Shown: positions 21,201 to 29,901, numbered from the stretch's first letter. The stretch is 64,000 nucleotides of DNA from Actinoplanes sp040639655 (GCF_040639655.1 NZ_JBFAAI010000009.1:62001-126000), one strand, 5' to 3'. Notes: generated by a model not told the origin, from the sequence alone. Numbers and translations: made by a program.

Positions 21201-21952
21201 GCAGCGCGGGGCATCCCACCCCGGTGTATTCCGGCCCGGGGCAGGACACCCATCTGATGCAAGGGATCGTCGGGCCGCCCCTCGGCCTGCGCCGGGCGTC
21301 GTACCGGCAGAACGACGGCTCCTTGCCGCCCGGCGCCCAGGTGTTGTTCTACACCGACGGCCTGGTCGAGGACTTCCCGTCCTCCATCGACGTCGGACTC
21401 GACCGGCTGCAGCGGCGGAGTCAGGAACTGCACGCGGCCGGCGCGTCCCCTGCCGCGCTGCTCGACACCCTGCTGGCCGACGTACCCGACCCGCAACGCG
21501 ACGACATCGCGGCGCTTGTCCTGCGCCGACACCGGACTCCGGACGCACAACCCGTGGCCGAGGTGCCGGACCTGCACGTCATGTGGACGTACCCGCTGGA
21601 CCCGTCGGCGTCCGGCATGCTGCGCCGGGACGTGCGCACCGCCCTGGCTGACCACAACATCGACTCCGACCTGCTGTACGACCTGCAGGTGGCCGCGACC
21701 GAGGCGGTCAACAACGCGGTGGAACACGCACAGCAGCCCAGCCGGCCCGAAGTGGAGGTCGAGTTGCGGGTCCGCGACGGCACGGTCCTCATCGTGGTGC
21801 GTGACTTCGGAGGGTGGCGAGCCCGGCCGGCGGTCCGTGATCGAGGCCGCGGCGCCCTGCTGATGAGCGCCTACGGTGACGTCCGGGTGGTCCCGACCGC
21901 CACCGGGACCACCGTCACCATCGAACGCCGCTGGCAGTCCCCGAGCCGGTGA
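18281..21952 (+). CDS. Hybrid sensor: PAS, GAF, histidine kinase, receiver, PP2C phosphatase, RsbW-like ATPase
   Basis: 1223 residues from GTG 18281 (ATG 18284 is equally possible). Order: PAS-like domain (about 1-155), GAF (about 165-320), HisKA with 'NVSHEFRTPLTLMMG' (His347), HATPase with 'TNLLSNALKF' and 'DTGIGIA', receiver with 'VADDNSDMRAYL' and Asp653 in 'LLTDVMMPRMDG', a second GAF-like stretch, SpoIIE phosphatase ('LQQSLLPEDLPHVDG', 'VGGDWYDVVVL', 'IGDVAGHGLGAAVM', 'FYTDGLVED') and an RsbW-type ATPase ('VAATEAVNNAVEHA'). All catalytic motifs look intact. It combines two-component phosphotransfer with phosphatase/kinase partner switching in one chain. Cytosolic, no membrane helices. 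Confidence 0.93.
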   Translation: MMDDIFAGGGATGRLMSQLDWSVTDVGPVQTWSQSMRAAVRIVLSSRYPMLLLWGPNYTQLYNDAYSALIGDKHPDALGGDVRVTLAEGWDVLEPLIVDATATGVASWVPALQLALDRSGYREEAYFSVSHAPARDDDGATVGILAVCSEVTEQVVGERRLRLLRDLAVPAGGRSADVERVCAQLCAVIGEHRIDVPFAAIYLRDGALLRRAAAVGVSDADRVLPAVVAPADDGWRLHVAAGGESVDVDEVTERLTITGGAWDDLVRTAVAVPLPSAERSQPLGVLLAGVSPSRGLDETYRSFFELLAQQVAVAVRNAQAYQQERDRAAALAELDRVKTDFFTNVSHEFRTPLTLMMGPLADALADTGEPLGPAQRDRMEIALRNADRLLSLVNDLLTFSSLEAGRADHHPRPIDLARYTAELAGVFRAAVERADLRLVVDCPPLPHTVAVDPLNWEKIVTNLLSNALKFTFVGEIRVRLEVDATTVRLTVADTGIGIAAQDLPQLFDRFHRVRGVQSRSHEGSGIGLALVRELARLHGGDVTVESAPGAGSTFTVTAPLVAATAAEPLPDMSAAQVAAREAAGWLDAAQTTAESSRPAADVARILVADDNSDMRAYLRRLLSGQGWQVELAADGRAALEAIRRFPPDLLLTDVMMPRMDGFALVRAVRADEATRALPVVMLSARAGDESGVEGLEAGADDYVVKPFTAAELLARVRNTLRSARVRAVHTRQLSAFADTAAVIASGRALEEAFQAVTEQARALLEGVAAEVVVAGDDERPPLRFTSGAQRIRAGEPGTVRAVVRGLYGEQIGTLTVLTDPARRAGDQNRNLLEPMANMLASLAQTGWQLDHDRQLALTLQQSLLPEDLPHVDGFELQAAYRPAAGRVGGDWYDVVVLPDGGAVLSIGDVAGHGLGAAVMTGQVRNAVRAYAVEDAAPATVVTRVAELMSRLGTPRMATLFVLHLRPGTGDFAWCSAGHPTPVYSGPGQDTHLMQGIVGPPLGLRRASYRQNDGSLPPGAQVLFYTDGLVEDFPSSIDVGLDRLQRRSQELHAAGASPAALLDTLLADVPDPQRDDIAALVLRRHRTPDAQPVAEVPDLHVMWTYPLDPSASGMLRRDVRTALADHNIDSDLLYDLQVAATEAVNNAVEHAQQPSRPEVEVELRVRDGTVLIVVRDFGGWRARPAVRDRGRGALLMSAYGDVRVVPTATGTTVTIERRWQSPSR

Positions 21953-21976
21953 CTTCTGCCGTGCCCGTAGCTGTCG

Positions 21977-23542
21977 TCAGGCGGCCTCGTGAGCAGAGAC
22001 CGCGGAGTTCGCATAGGCGACCCGGTTACGGCCGGCTTCCTTGGCGCGGTAGAGGGCCGCGTCGGCTGCGGCGAGCACGGATCGCACGTCGGTGGCATGT
22101 GCGGGAAACATCGCTACGCCGAGACTGGCGGTGATCGGTACCGGCGAGGCGGTCTGTTCGATGTCGTGCCGGAGTTGCTCGGCGACGGCCCTGGCCTGCT
22201 CGTGATTCGGGCCGGCGAGGATGACGGCGAATTCCTCACCACCGTACCGGGCCGCGAGATCCGCAGGTCCGCAGCGGGCTTGCAGCGTTCTGGCTGCTGC
22301 GCACAGCGCCTCGTCACCGGTCTGATGCCCATGTGTGTCGTTGAGCGACTTGAAATGATCGAGGTCGACCATGATCAGACTGAACCCGGGGCCGCCCGCA
22401 CGGGCCTGGGCCACGGCGCGGGCCAGGTGAGTGTTTAAGGTTCCCCGGTTCGACAGGCCGGTCAGCGCATCCCGTTCGGCGGCGCGGCGCACCTGGGCGT
22501 TCAACAGCTCCCGCCCCAGCGCGACACCGGCCTGAATGGTGGCCTGGTGCAGGGCCACCACGACTCGACGCTCGACTCGGGGAGATCGACGGCGCCAGCG
22601 GTCGTGGCTGACGGCGACGACGCCACATAGTTGGTCCATGACGTACGGCAGAAGAATGACGTTCCGGGCGCCAGGCAGCCAGCCGGCGAGCTCCGGGTTG
22701 CCGACGGCATCGATCCGGCGGAGAAGGCGTACCGGAGTGTCGGTTGTCGCCGAGCGCACGTACTCGTCCATGGCGTCGAGCGGCAGACCACTGAGCACCC
22801 GCTCCCCGTCCGGCCCCGCGATGAGCCCGAATCCCGTGGGCGCGGGTTCACCGCCCAAGGGGTAGACCACGACGGCGATCCGGTTGACGAGCATGTCGTC
22901 GCGTGCGAACCCGGCCAGGCGCCGGACGACGTCCGCCGGAGACTGGGTGCCGGTCAGTGTGCTGCCGAACAGGCGGAGCTTCTCGCTGTCGTACCGGCGC
23001 CGCCGCAGTTCCCGTTCGTTGACCGCAGCGAAGGCGGCGGTCAGGACGGTGACCGACCACAGGCCCCCGATGTACCAGGCAAGGTCGGACAGTTGCATCG
23101 GTGACAGGGGCTGCAACCCTACGGTCATCTCCACGACGGCGAAGGCCAGCACACTGTGCCAAAGCGCGAGTTTGATGCCGGTGCGGAACGACCCGAGCAG
23201 GGTGGCACCCAGAACATGCGCGCACACCAGCAGCGGAATCCTGCCGTCCGCCGCACCCAGCGACCACCAGCCCCAGGCGAGCAGGACGCCGTCACCCAGC
23301 AGCCCGAGCGAGAACGCGAACAGGGCGACCCGCCGCCATCGCCGTACCAGCGGGACAGCGGCATAGGTGAGCATCAGCCAGCCGGCGGCCTCGGCTATGA
23401 GCGCCAGGTGGTCGGCACCGTCGCGTTCGGCAGTGAGCAGGAGGATCGCCAGGACCACTGTCACGAGGGCGCGCGACGCCAGCGTCCAGTGGTAGCGGTC
23501 GATGACGGGAGCGAGTTCCTCTGCTCTCCATCGCGACGTCAT
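21977..23542 (-). CDS. Membrane GGDEF diguanylate cyclase with GAF-like domain
   Basis: 521 residues; ATG 23542 overlaps the stop of the upstream gene (ATGA), so the two are translationally coupled. About six membrane helices (30-200) are followed by a GAF-like cytosolic region (about 215-350) and a GGDEF domain ('DALTGLSNRGTLNTHLA', 'MVDLDHFKSLNDTHGH', active site 'RYGGEEFAVIL'). GGEEF is a functional variant, so cyclic di-GMP synthesis is expected. Ends 'YRAKEAGRNRVAYAN', typical for the family. The tail-to-tail neighbour is the hybrid kinase at 18281-21952. Confidence 0.9.
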   Translation of the reverse strand: MTSRWRAEELAPVIDRYHWTLASRALVTVVLAILLLTAERDGADHLALIAEAAGWLMLTYAAVPLVRRWRRVALFAFSLGLLGDGVLLAWGWWSLGAADGRIPLLVCAHVLGATLLGSFRTGIKLALWHSVLAFAVVEMTVGLQPLSPMQLSDLAWYIGGLWSVTVLTAAFAAVNERELRRRRYDSEKLRLFGSTLTGTQSPADVVRRLAGFARDDMLVNRIAVVVYPLGGEPAPTGFGLIAGPDGERVLSGLPLDAMDEYVRSATTDTPVRLLRRIDAVGNPELAGWLPGARNVILLPYVMDQLCGVVAVSHDRWRRRSPRVERRVVVALHQATIQAGVALGRELLNAQVRRAAERDALTGLSNRGTLNTHLARAVAQARAGGPGFSLIMVDLDHFKSLNDTHGHQTGDEALCAAARTLQARCGPADLAARYGGEEFAVILAGPNHEQARAVAEQLRHDIEQTASPVPITASLGVAMFPAHATDVRSVLAAADAALYRAKEAGRNRVAYANSAVSAHEAA

Positions 23543-24036
23543 CGGGCACCGATGCGGTGTCTTCCGCCGGAGCCGGTGCCGACCGGACTCAGCGGAGCGG
23601 CCGAGGTTCCGTGCTCGTCGAAATACATGAACCGGTCGCGGGTGAGCGGGGCGGCCGCCAGTTTCGGGTCCCGGCGGTCCATCCGGTTCTGCACGGCGAA
23701 GAAGACCTGCATGGCGAGCAGGGCGAGCAGCGGGACGACCAGGTGCCCGATGTTGGCGGCGACCGCCTCGAAGACGGCGGCGACCGTGCGGGTCGCGAGG
23801 TAGTCGACGGCAACGCTCCCGGTGCCGGTCGACGGCGGGATCTCCGTCGCGGGTGATGCGGTGGCCGGGAGTGCGGTGGCCAGGACCACCGTCATGGCGG
23901 CAACGGGCACGCCGGCAGCGATCAGTGGAAGCCGGCCACCGGCGGCCACCGGCAGCCATGCCGTGCGCCTGTTGTCGGCCGACGGAAGCCGCCAGGGCCG
24001 GCCGACCCCGCTGCGTGAAACCGTTATGTGAGGCAC
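23539..24036 (-). CDS. Small membrane protein coupled to a GGDEF gene
   Basis: 165 residues from GTG 24036 (GGAG immediately upstream; a later start is possible). A hydrophobic segment around residues 35-60 ends in an Ala-rich stretch ('ATALPATASPATE') that could be cleaved as a signal peptide, and a second helix lies at about 95-115 ('LVVPLLALLAMQVFFAV'). The cytosolic tail is 'QNRMDRRDPKLAAAPL...'. No known family was recognised. It overlaps the diguanylate cyclase by four bases, so it may sense or modulate that enzyme (inference). It is divergent from the surface-protein operon at 24270, so a link to that operon is also possible. Confidence 0.65.
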   Translation of the reverse strand: MPHITVSRSGVGRPWRLPSADNRRTAWLPVAAGGRLPLIAAGVPVAAMTVVLATALPATASPATEIPPSTGTGSVAVDYLATRTVAAVFEAVAANIGHLVVPLLALLAMQVFFAVQNRMDRRDPKLAAAPLTRDRFMYFDEHGTSAAPLSPVGTGSGGRHRIGAR

Positions 24037-24269
24037 TCCGTTCGTATCGGCACCCGCGTGAGCAGGCTGAACAAAGCCTTGACAGGCGCGGCTGGCTGCC
24101 GATGCTGCGGAGGAAATCCGACACCATGACGCGGACCCTGGAGCGGACCCGGATGATCAGCGCAGACCATGAGGCTATGTGGGTGCCGGCCGGCACCTGG
24201 GCGGACGGCAACGGTTCGCCGCACGGCCCGCGGGCTATGTGTTCCGGGTCGTCGCCGGAGGTAACGGCG

Positions 24270-24827
24270 ATGGGTCACCGACGGCGGCGGAGCCGGCAGC
24301 TCACTGCCGGCCGGCTTCTGATGTCGGTGGTCGCCCTGCTCGGCGGTTGCGCGGCGATGAGCGGAGGAGCGGTTCTGGTCGCTGATCAGGTCAAGGCGGA
24401 ATATCAGGCCCGACGCGCCACGATAGTGCCGGGCCGCGTAGGGACACCGGTGACAAATGCCGGAATGACCTATCTCGTCGAGAGCATCGCGGTGAAGGAC
24501 TCCCTGCTCACCGATGGCGGCCAGCACATCCGGCCAGGATCGGGCGACGTGCTCGTAGTCGTCGGTGTGGTGGTCACCAACGTCGGACGGGAACCGCGGA
24601 CGTTCCTGGAGAACTCCGCCAAGATTCTCGCCGCGACCGGGATCGAGTACGGCACCGTCGTGGGCACCGTGGATTCGCTTGACATGGCCCAGGTCCGTCC
24701 CGGACGGCCCTACCGCGGCAGTCTGGCGTTCCAGGTCCCGTCGAGCACCCTGTCCGACGCGACGATCGTCATCGGAGATCTCTGGGGCAACGGCGAAGTC
24801 AGGGTTCCCCTGGGCCGTCAGCCATGA
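24270..24827 (+). CDS. Probable lipoprotein with DUF4352-like domain
   Basis: 185 residues from ATG 24270 (GGAGG at 24257-24261). The basic start is followed by a hydrophobic stretch and 'LLGGC', an acceptable lipobox, so the mature protein would be tethered to the membrane outer face. The remainder is a beta-sandwich of the DUF4352/telomere-repeat-factor-like type: 'GMTYLVESIAVKD', 'VLVVVGVVVTNVGREPRTF', ending in 'TIVIGDLWGNGEVRVPLG'. It is the first of four genes in a row for secreted or anchored beta-rich proteins. Confidence 0.7.
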   Translation: MGHRRRRSRQLTAGRLLMSVVALLGGCAAMSGGAVLVADQVKAEYQARRATIVPGRVGTPVTNAGMTYLVESIAVKDSLLTDGGQHIRPGSGDVLVVVGVVVTNVGREPRTFLENSAKILAATGIEYGTVVGTVDSLDMAQVRPGRPYRGSLAFQVPSSTLSDATIVIGDLWGNGEVRVPLGRQP

Positions 24828-24919
24828 AGCGATTCACCACCGAAGCGGCACATAGCTCAACTACGGCTAACGCGAACCGACCTGTAACCACGTCACATGT
24901 CCCGTGGACGGAGTTCATG

Positions 24920-25888
24920 ATGTTGCGCAGTTGGAGACCCCGCCTTGCCTTGGCGGCCGTGCTGGCCGTCGCCGCCTGCCTCGGCATCGCCGGCCCTGCC
25001 CACGCCGCTGCCCTGACCAACGTGACCTGGTCGATGTCCAACCCACAGCCGGGCGCCATCGGCGTGCGCTACACCTGGGCCTTCACCACTCCGACCGGCG
25101 GCACCATCCAGGCGATCACCTTCACCGTGCCGGCCACCACCGCCGGTGCCGCGCTCACCGTCCCCGACGCGTACGGCGTGACCGGTGGCAACGCTGTCCT
25201 GGCCGGCAGCACAGTCACCTACACGGTCACCACCCCGGGCCCGGTGGCGGCGGGGTCCTCCATCCTGATCTCGATCGACGGCTTCACCAACACCGCGACC
25301 CCGAATGCCTACACCAGCACGGTGACGACTGTGGTGGGCGGCGTCAACACCGACACGGGCGCCAGCGGTGCGGTCACGATCAGCAACAACAGCACCACGG
25401 TGACCGTGGTGGTCGCCCGGTCCACCGCGTTCACCAGCGACACCACCAGCTTGAACATAAACATGGACCCGTCCGTGCCGGCGCTGGCCGACAAATCGCA
25501 GGCGGTGAACCTGACCATCGCCACCAACGCGGCCAGCGGGTACACCCTGAACGTCAAGACGAACCAACCGCTCACCGGAGCGCACCTGAGCAACCCCCAG
25601 TTCACGCCGGCCACGGCCGACATGACCACCGGGGTGGCGTCGGGCGCCTTCGCCAACGGCACCTTCGGGTACACGATGACCGCCACCGGCGCCGGCTCCC
25701 TGCAGTCGACGCCGCTGTCCAACGGCAACTACGTCGGCTACCGGGTGGCCGGTGACAACGTCGTCAGCGCGAACGCACCCACGAGCGGCGACACGGTGGT
25801 CATCACGAACCGAGCGAAGATCAACCATAACCAGCGCCCGGACGCCTACAGCGCCACAGTCACCTACACCGTGACCCCGAACTACTGA
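24920..25888 (+). CDS. Secreted beta-rich surface protein with WxL-like C-terminal module
   Basis: 322 residues. GGAG at 24910-24913 best fits ATG 24920 (ATG 24917 is one codon earlier). A clear signal peptide ends 'GPAHA' near residue 29. The mature part is all beta, rich in Thr, Asn and Ala, and has two subdomains; the second ends 'YSATVTYTVTPNY'. In Firmicutes WxL proteins the C-terminal domain ends in a similar strand with a W-x-L motif; here it is Y-x-V. The same pair of subdomains recurs at the C-terminus of the NHL protein at 26907. No LPxTG or membrane anchor, so attachment is presumably non-covalent, via the next gene product (inference). Confidence 0.75.
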   Translation: MLRSWRPRLALAAVLAVAACLGIAGPAHAAALTNVTWSMSNPQPGAIGVRYTWAFTTPTGGTIQAITFTVPATTAGAALTVPDAYGVTGGNAVLAGSTVTYTVTTPGPVAAGSSILISIDGFTNTATPNAYTSTVTTVVGGVNTDTGASGAVTISNNSTTVTVVVARSTAFTSDTTSLNINMDPSVPALADKSQAVNLTIATNAASGYTLNVKTNQPLTGAHLSNPQFTPATADMTTGVASGAFANGTFGYTMTATGAGSLQSTPLSNGNYVGYRVAGDNVVSANAPTSGDTVVITNRAKINHNQRPDAYSATVTYTVTPNY

Positions 25889-25914
25889 CCGACGATAGGG
25901 ATGGAGAGCCGCCG

Positions 25915-26919
25915 GTGCGCACCTTTCTGAGCCGGGTCGCGGTGTTCGCCGCCGTGTTCGCCGCCGTGGCAGCTGCTCCGGCCGGCGTCCACGCCGCGCC
26001 GTCCCCGCGCCCGGTCACCGCCGGCTCGGCCGACTTCTCGGTAAGCACCGCGGCAGCACCGGTGTCACCCGGTGCGGACAGCGTGGTACGCACCCAGCTC
26101 ACCGTCGCCAACAACGGCGCGCACGACCTCACGGTCACCCTGCGATCGGTCGGTGCCCGCGCGAAGGACGGCGGCCAGGTCGACTTCAGCGAGCAGAGCG
26201 ACCCGGTGTGGTCGCCGGGAATCACCGTCGCCCCCAGCCTCCGGCTGGCCGCGGCCACCTATCGCAGTGTCCCGGTCGAGATCCGGGTGCCGTCCGGGAT
26301 GCTTCCGGACATCTACCTGCTCGGCTTCGTTGCCGAGGCCCAGCCGACCGACCCGAATGCCACGGTGCGCATCTACCACCGCATCGGCGCGCTCATCAGC
26401 GTCCAGATCAGTGGCGCACGCGAGCGGCGCCTGGAGGTCCGTGCCCTTCCGGGTGGGTTCATCCGCATCGGCTCCACGTTCGACGGCGAGTTCGAGGTGC
26501 GCAACGTCGGCGACGCCGGAGCGCTCGCCCGCAGCCAGGTGATGATCGGTTCAGGGCTGACCCACGAAGCTGTCGGCATGGTCCATGCCAGTGACGAGAT
26601 GCAACTCTTCCCGGCCGGGACCAAACGCAACGTGAGCTTCAGCTACGCGGTGCCCGGTTTCTTCCTGTACGCCCGGCCACAGGCCCAGGTTCTGTACGGC
26701 GACGGCTCACCCACCCTGCAGACGATCACGTCGAACGGCCGTCCCCTGCTGGTCATCCCGTGGATGACCCTCATCCTCCTCGGCGTGCTGGCAACCCTGC
26801 TGATGGCATACCTCATCTGGTCGCGACGCCACCGCAAGGCGCGCCGCGCGGCCGAGGCCGCCGCCGACCGGCGCCCGGTCGCCCGGCACCGTGCGGCGAG
26901 GACCACGTGGGCCGGCTGA
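25915..26919 (+). CDS. Membrane-anchored DUF916-like (WxL-interacting-protein-like) surface protein
   Basis: 334 residues from GTG 25915 (GGAGAG upstream). Signal peptide ending 'GVHAA', then two Ig-like parts: about 35-170 ('DFSVSTAAAPVSPGADSVVR', 'VEIRVPSGMLPDIYLLGFVAEA', 'IYHRIGALISVQISG') and about 175-270 ('RLEVRALPGGFIRIGSTFDG', 'FPAGTKRNVSFSYAVPGFFLY'), a membrane helix at about 283-303 and a basic tail. This order (DUF916, DUF3324-like, TM, Lys/Arg tail) is that of the WxL-interacting proteins of Gram-positive bacteria. It lies between two genes carrying the same putative WxL-like module, which it may hold at the cell surface. Confidence 0.75.
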   Translation: MRTFLSRVAVFAAVFAAVAAAPAGVHAAPSPRPVTAGSADFSVSTAAAPVSPGADSVVRTQLTVANNGAHDLTVTLRSVGARAKDGGQVDFSEQSDPVWSPGITVAPSLRLAAATYRSVPVEIRVPSGMLPDIYLLGFVAEAQPTDPNATVRIYHRIGALISVQISGARERRLEVRALPGGFIRIGSTFDGEFEVRNVGDAGALARSQVMIGSGLTHEAVGMVHASDEMQLFPAGTKRNVSFSYAVPGFFLYARPQAQVLYGDGSPTLQTITSNGRPLLVIPWMTLILLGVLATLLMAYLIWSRRHRKARRAAEAAADRRPVARHRAARTTWAG

Positions 26920-29876
26920 CCGGGCGGTGCCTCGCCGCCGTCGTCATCCTTGCGGCCACCGTGACCGCCGTAGCTTCCCCCTCGCAGGCCGCGCCGGGCG
27001 ACCTGGCCACCGTGGCCGGTAGCGTCGTGCCCAGCGCCAACGCCACCTCGCTTGCGATCGGAGCGCGCGGTGTCGCGGTCAGCGGGACCATCCTCTACGT
27101 CGCCGACGCCGACTCGAACGCGATCCGCAAGGTCGACCTCACCACCGGCATCGCGACGGTGGTCGCGGGCATGGGTGCCCCGAACAACGCCGGCGACAAC
27201 GGCCCGGCCACCTCCGGCGGCCTGAACAACCCCTCCGACGTGACCTTGGACGGCAACGGCGACCTGGTCATCGCCGCCACCAGTAACGCCCGTATCCGCA
27301 AGGTCGCCCTGGGCAGCGGAGTGTTGACCACGGTGGCCGGCACTAGCATCGGCAACTCCGGCGACGGCGGGCCGGCGACCTCGGCCGCGCTGAACAACCC
27401 GGCGTCCGTAACGGTTGCGCCCAACGGTGACTACTACATCGCCGACACCGACAACGCGCAGGTCCGGAAAGTCACCGCGGCCACCGGCATCATCAGCACC
27501 TTCGCGAGCGGTCTTGCCAAGCCGTACAACATTGCCTTCGACAGCACCGGGAACGTCCTGGTGACCGACTGCGCCGCCAACACGATCATCCGCTATCCGG
27601 CGGCCGGCGGCGTCGGCACCATCGTGGCGGGCGCCGGCGGGCTGAACGCCTTCGCCGGTGACGGCGGGCCCGCGACAGCCGCGCGCCTGGCCTGTCCAGC
27701 CGGGATTCACATCGACGCGTTCGACGTCATCCATTTCAGTGACGCGTCCAACAACCGGATCCGCACCTTCACCGTGGGCGGAACGATCAGCACGTTCGCC
27801 GGTACCGGCACCAGCGGGCTCGCCGGCGACGGTGGCCTCGCGACGGTTGCCAGGCTGGACCGGCCGACCGACCTCACCCGCGACGCGGCCGGCAACTTCT
27901 ACGTCGCCCAGGGCAACGTCATGGACGGCACCTCGACCGCGAGCACCGCGGCCGTGCGGCGGATCAGCGCCACCGGAATCATCACCACGGTCGCCGGGAA
28001 CAGTTGGCGTAGTTACTCGGGCGACGGCGCCGCGGCCGTCAACGCCCAACTGGGTCACCCCGGGGGAGTGGCCGTCGACTCCACCGACAACCTCTACATC
28101 GCCGACACGACCAACAACCGCATCCGCCGGGTCACGCCCGCCGGCACGATCACCACGGTGGCCGGCAACGGACTTCCCTGCACCGGGGGGTGCGCGGTCT
28201 CCGACATCGGCGACGGCGGTGCGGCCACCGCCGGTAACCTCTTCAACCCGCAGGCCATAACGGTGGCGGGCACCGGTGACCTTTACATAGCGGACACGGG
28301 ACACCACCGGATCCGCAGGGTCTCCGCCGGCCTAGTGAGCACCACCGCCGGCACCGGATCAGCCGGGTGGGCCGACGGCCCCGTCGCAACGGCACGCTTC
28401 CGGAACCCCTACGGGATCTTCGCCGCGGCGAACGGCGACATCTACATCGCCGATCAGGGCAACCACCGGATCCGGAGGATCCGTGGCGGCACGGTCAGCA
28501 CGATCGCCGGCGACGGCACGGGCGGTTATGGCGGTGACGACGGTCTCGCCACCGGCGCCGTGCTCAGGAGTCCGACCGACGTGCGGGTCGATGCCTCGGG
28601 CGACATCTACATCGCCGACACCGGCAACCACCGCATTCGCAGGATCCGCAACGGCGTGATCACCACGGTGGCCGGCACCGGCGTCTCCGGCAGCACCGGC
28701 GACGGCGGTCTCGCCGTGGCCGCCACCTTGAACGGCCCGGCTGGAATCGAGGTGGACCGGGACGGCAATCTCTACGTCGCCGACACCGGCAACCAGACGG
28801 TCCGCCGAGTCGGCCGGCACGGGGTCATCCACCATCTGGCCGGCCGGGTCGGCAGCACCTCGTGGGCCGGTGACGGCGGCCCGGGCGCGGCCAGTGTCTC
28901 CCGGCTGTTCACCCCGGCCCGGATGGCCCTCGCCTCGACCGGCAACCTCTACATCCCGTCAGCCGGTGAGATGCGGGTACGAGAACTCGCCGTCCAGACC
29001 GCGGCGCCGACCTTCTGGGTTTCCAGCGCCGCCACCGGAGGTACCGGGATCACCTACGGCTGGGAGTTCGTGTCCCGCAGCACCACGGCGTTCCGGAAGA
29101 TCACCTTCACCGTCCCGTCGGCCACCAACGCCACCGCCACCGGTCTCTATGTGGTCAGCGCGGTGGACCTGCCGACCGACGGCACACTCTCGCTCAGTGG
29201 CGGGCTACTGACCTACACTCTGTCGTCGGATGTGAGCCTTGCCGTGGGGCAGCACGTGTACCTGTCGGTGAACGGCCTCACCAACACCGCCGCCGCCGGT
29301 AACCACTACAGCACCATCAGCACGCTGACCAGCGGCGGCGCCACCGTGAACAGTTCGTCCTCGGGCGCGGTCGCGTTCGCCCCGTCCACCTCGGCGGTAC
29401 TGGTCCTGCCCAACCCCAACAAACTGGTGACCGTACCTGGCACCACGACCGTCTACGTCGACCCGATGCTCGGCGGCGGCGACACCATCGCTGCCACGCC
29501 GCTGACCATCCAGACGAACGCCACGCGCGGTTACACACTCTCCATACGTGGAACTGCATTGACCGGAACAGCCGGCACCATTCTTCCCGTCTCGAACGGA
29601 CAGGCAACCGCGGTCGCCGATGCGGCCTTCGGCGTCAACCGGATCGGATACACCGTCACCGGTGTCGGTGGCAGCGGAGCCGGCACCGCGGCAGGTGCCC
29701 TCAGCGGGGCCTACGCCGGCCACACCCCGGCCGGAGAGACCGTCGTGACGGCGACGAGACCCACTTCGGTCACCGGCGACGTGGTGGCCCTCGCCCACCG
29801 CATACGGATCAACAGCCTCCTCGCCCCCGGCTCCTACGCCGCGACCGTCTCCTACATCGTCACACCGGCCTACTGA
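26907..29876 (+). CDS. Secreted NHL-repeat propeller with WxL-like C-terminal module
   Basis: 989 residues from GTG 26907, overlapping the previous gene by 13 bases. Signal peptide ending 'ASPSQA'. Residues about 30-690 are NHL/YVTN-type propeller repeats, each like 'LYIADTGNHRIRRV...GTITTVAG...GDGGPAT', about a dozen in total, enough for two propellers. Residues about 700-989 repeat the architecture of the protein at 24920: 'GWEFVSRSTTAFRKITFTVP', 'LSVNGLTNTAAAGNHYST', ending 'YAATVSYIVTPAY'. The propeller is probably a binding surface; the C-terminal module probably docks to the DUF916-like anchor. A hairpin terminator follows the stop. Confidence 0.85.
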   Translation: MGRLTGRCLAAVVILAATVTAVASPSQAAPGDLATVAGSVVPSANATSLAIGARGVAVSGTILYVADADSNAIRKVDLTTGIATVVAGMGAPNNAGDNGPATSGGLNNPSDVTLDGNGDLVIAATSNARIRKVALGSGVLTTVAGTSIGNSGDGGPATSAALNNPASVTVAPNGDYYIADTDNAQVRKVTAATGIISTFASGLAKPYNIAFDSTGNVLVTDCAANTIIRYPAAGGVGTIVAGAGGLNAFAGDGGPATAARLACPAGIHIDAFDVIHFSDASNNRIRTFTVGGTISTFAGTGTSGLAGDGGLATVARLDRPTDLTRDAAGNFYVAQGNVMDGTSTASTAAVRRISATGIITTVAGNSWRSYSGDGAAAVNAQLGHPGGVAVDSTDNLYIADTTNNRIRRVTPAGTITTVAGNGLPCTGGCAVSDIGDGGAATAGNLFNPQAITVAGTGDLYIADTGHHRIRRVSAGLVSTTAGTGSAGWADGPVATARFRNPYGIFAAANGDIYIADQGNHRIRRIRGGTVSTIAGDGTGGYGGDDGLATGAVLRSPTDVRVDASGDIYIADTGNHRIRRIRNGVITTVAGTGVSGSTGDGGLAVAATLNGPAGIEVDRDGNLYVADTGNQTVRRVGRHGVIHHLAGRVGSTSWAGDGGPGAASVSRLFTPARMALASTGNLYIPSAGEMRVRELAVQTAAPTFWVSSAATGGTGITYGWEFVSRSTTAFRKITFTVPSATNATATGLYVVSAVDLPTDGTLSLSGGLLTYTLSSDVSLAVGQHVYLSVNGLTNTAAAGNHYSTISTLTSGGATVNSSSSGAVAFAPSTSAVLVLPNPNKLVTVPGTTTVYVDPMLGGGDTIAATPLTIQTNATRGYTLSIRGTALTGTAGTILPVSNGQATAVADAAFGVNRIGYTVTGVGGSGAGTAAGALSGAYAGHTPAGETVVTATRPTSVTGDVVALAHRIRINSLLAPGSYAATVSYIVTPAY

Positions 29877-29883
29877 GACGGGC

Positions 29884-29901
29884 CGGTCCGCGGACGGACC
29901 G
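29884..29901 (+). terminator. Hairpin terminator after the surface-protein operon
   Basis: CGGTCCG (29884-29890) and CGGACCG (29895-29901) form a perfect 7-bp stem with a four-base loop eight bases past the NHL-protein stop. Confidence 0.55.

Noticed and set aside
18155..21727. Open reverse-strand frame of about 1190 codons opposite the hybrid kinase
   Set aside because: No domain motifs, Arg/Gly/Gln-rich composition typical of antisense shadow frames in high-GC DNA; the forward protein has all catalytic motifs.
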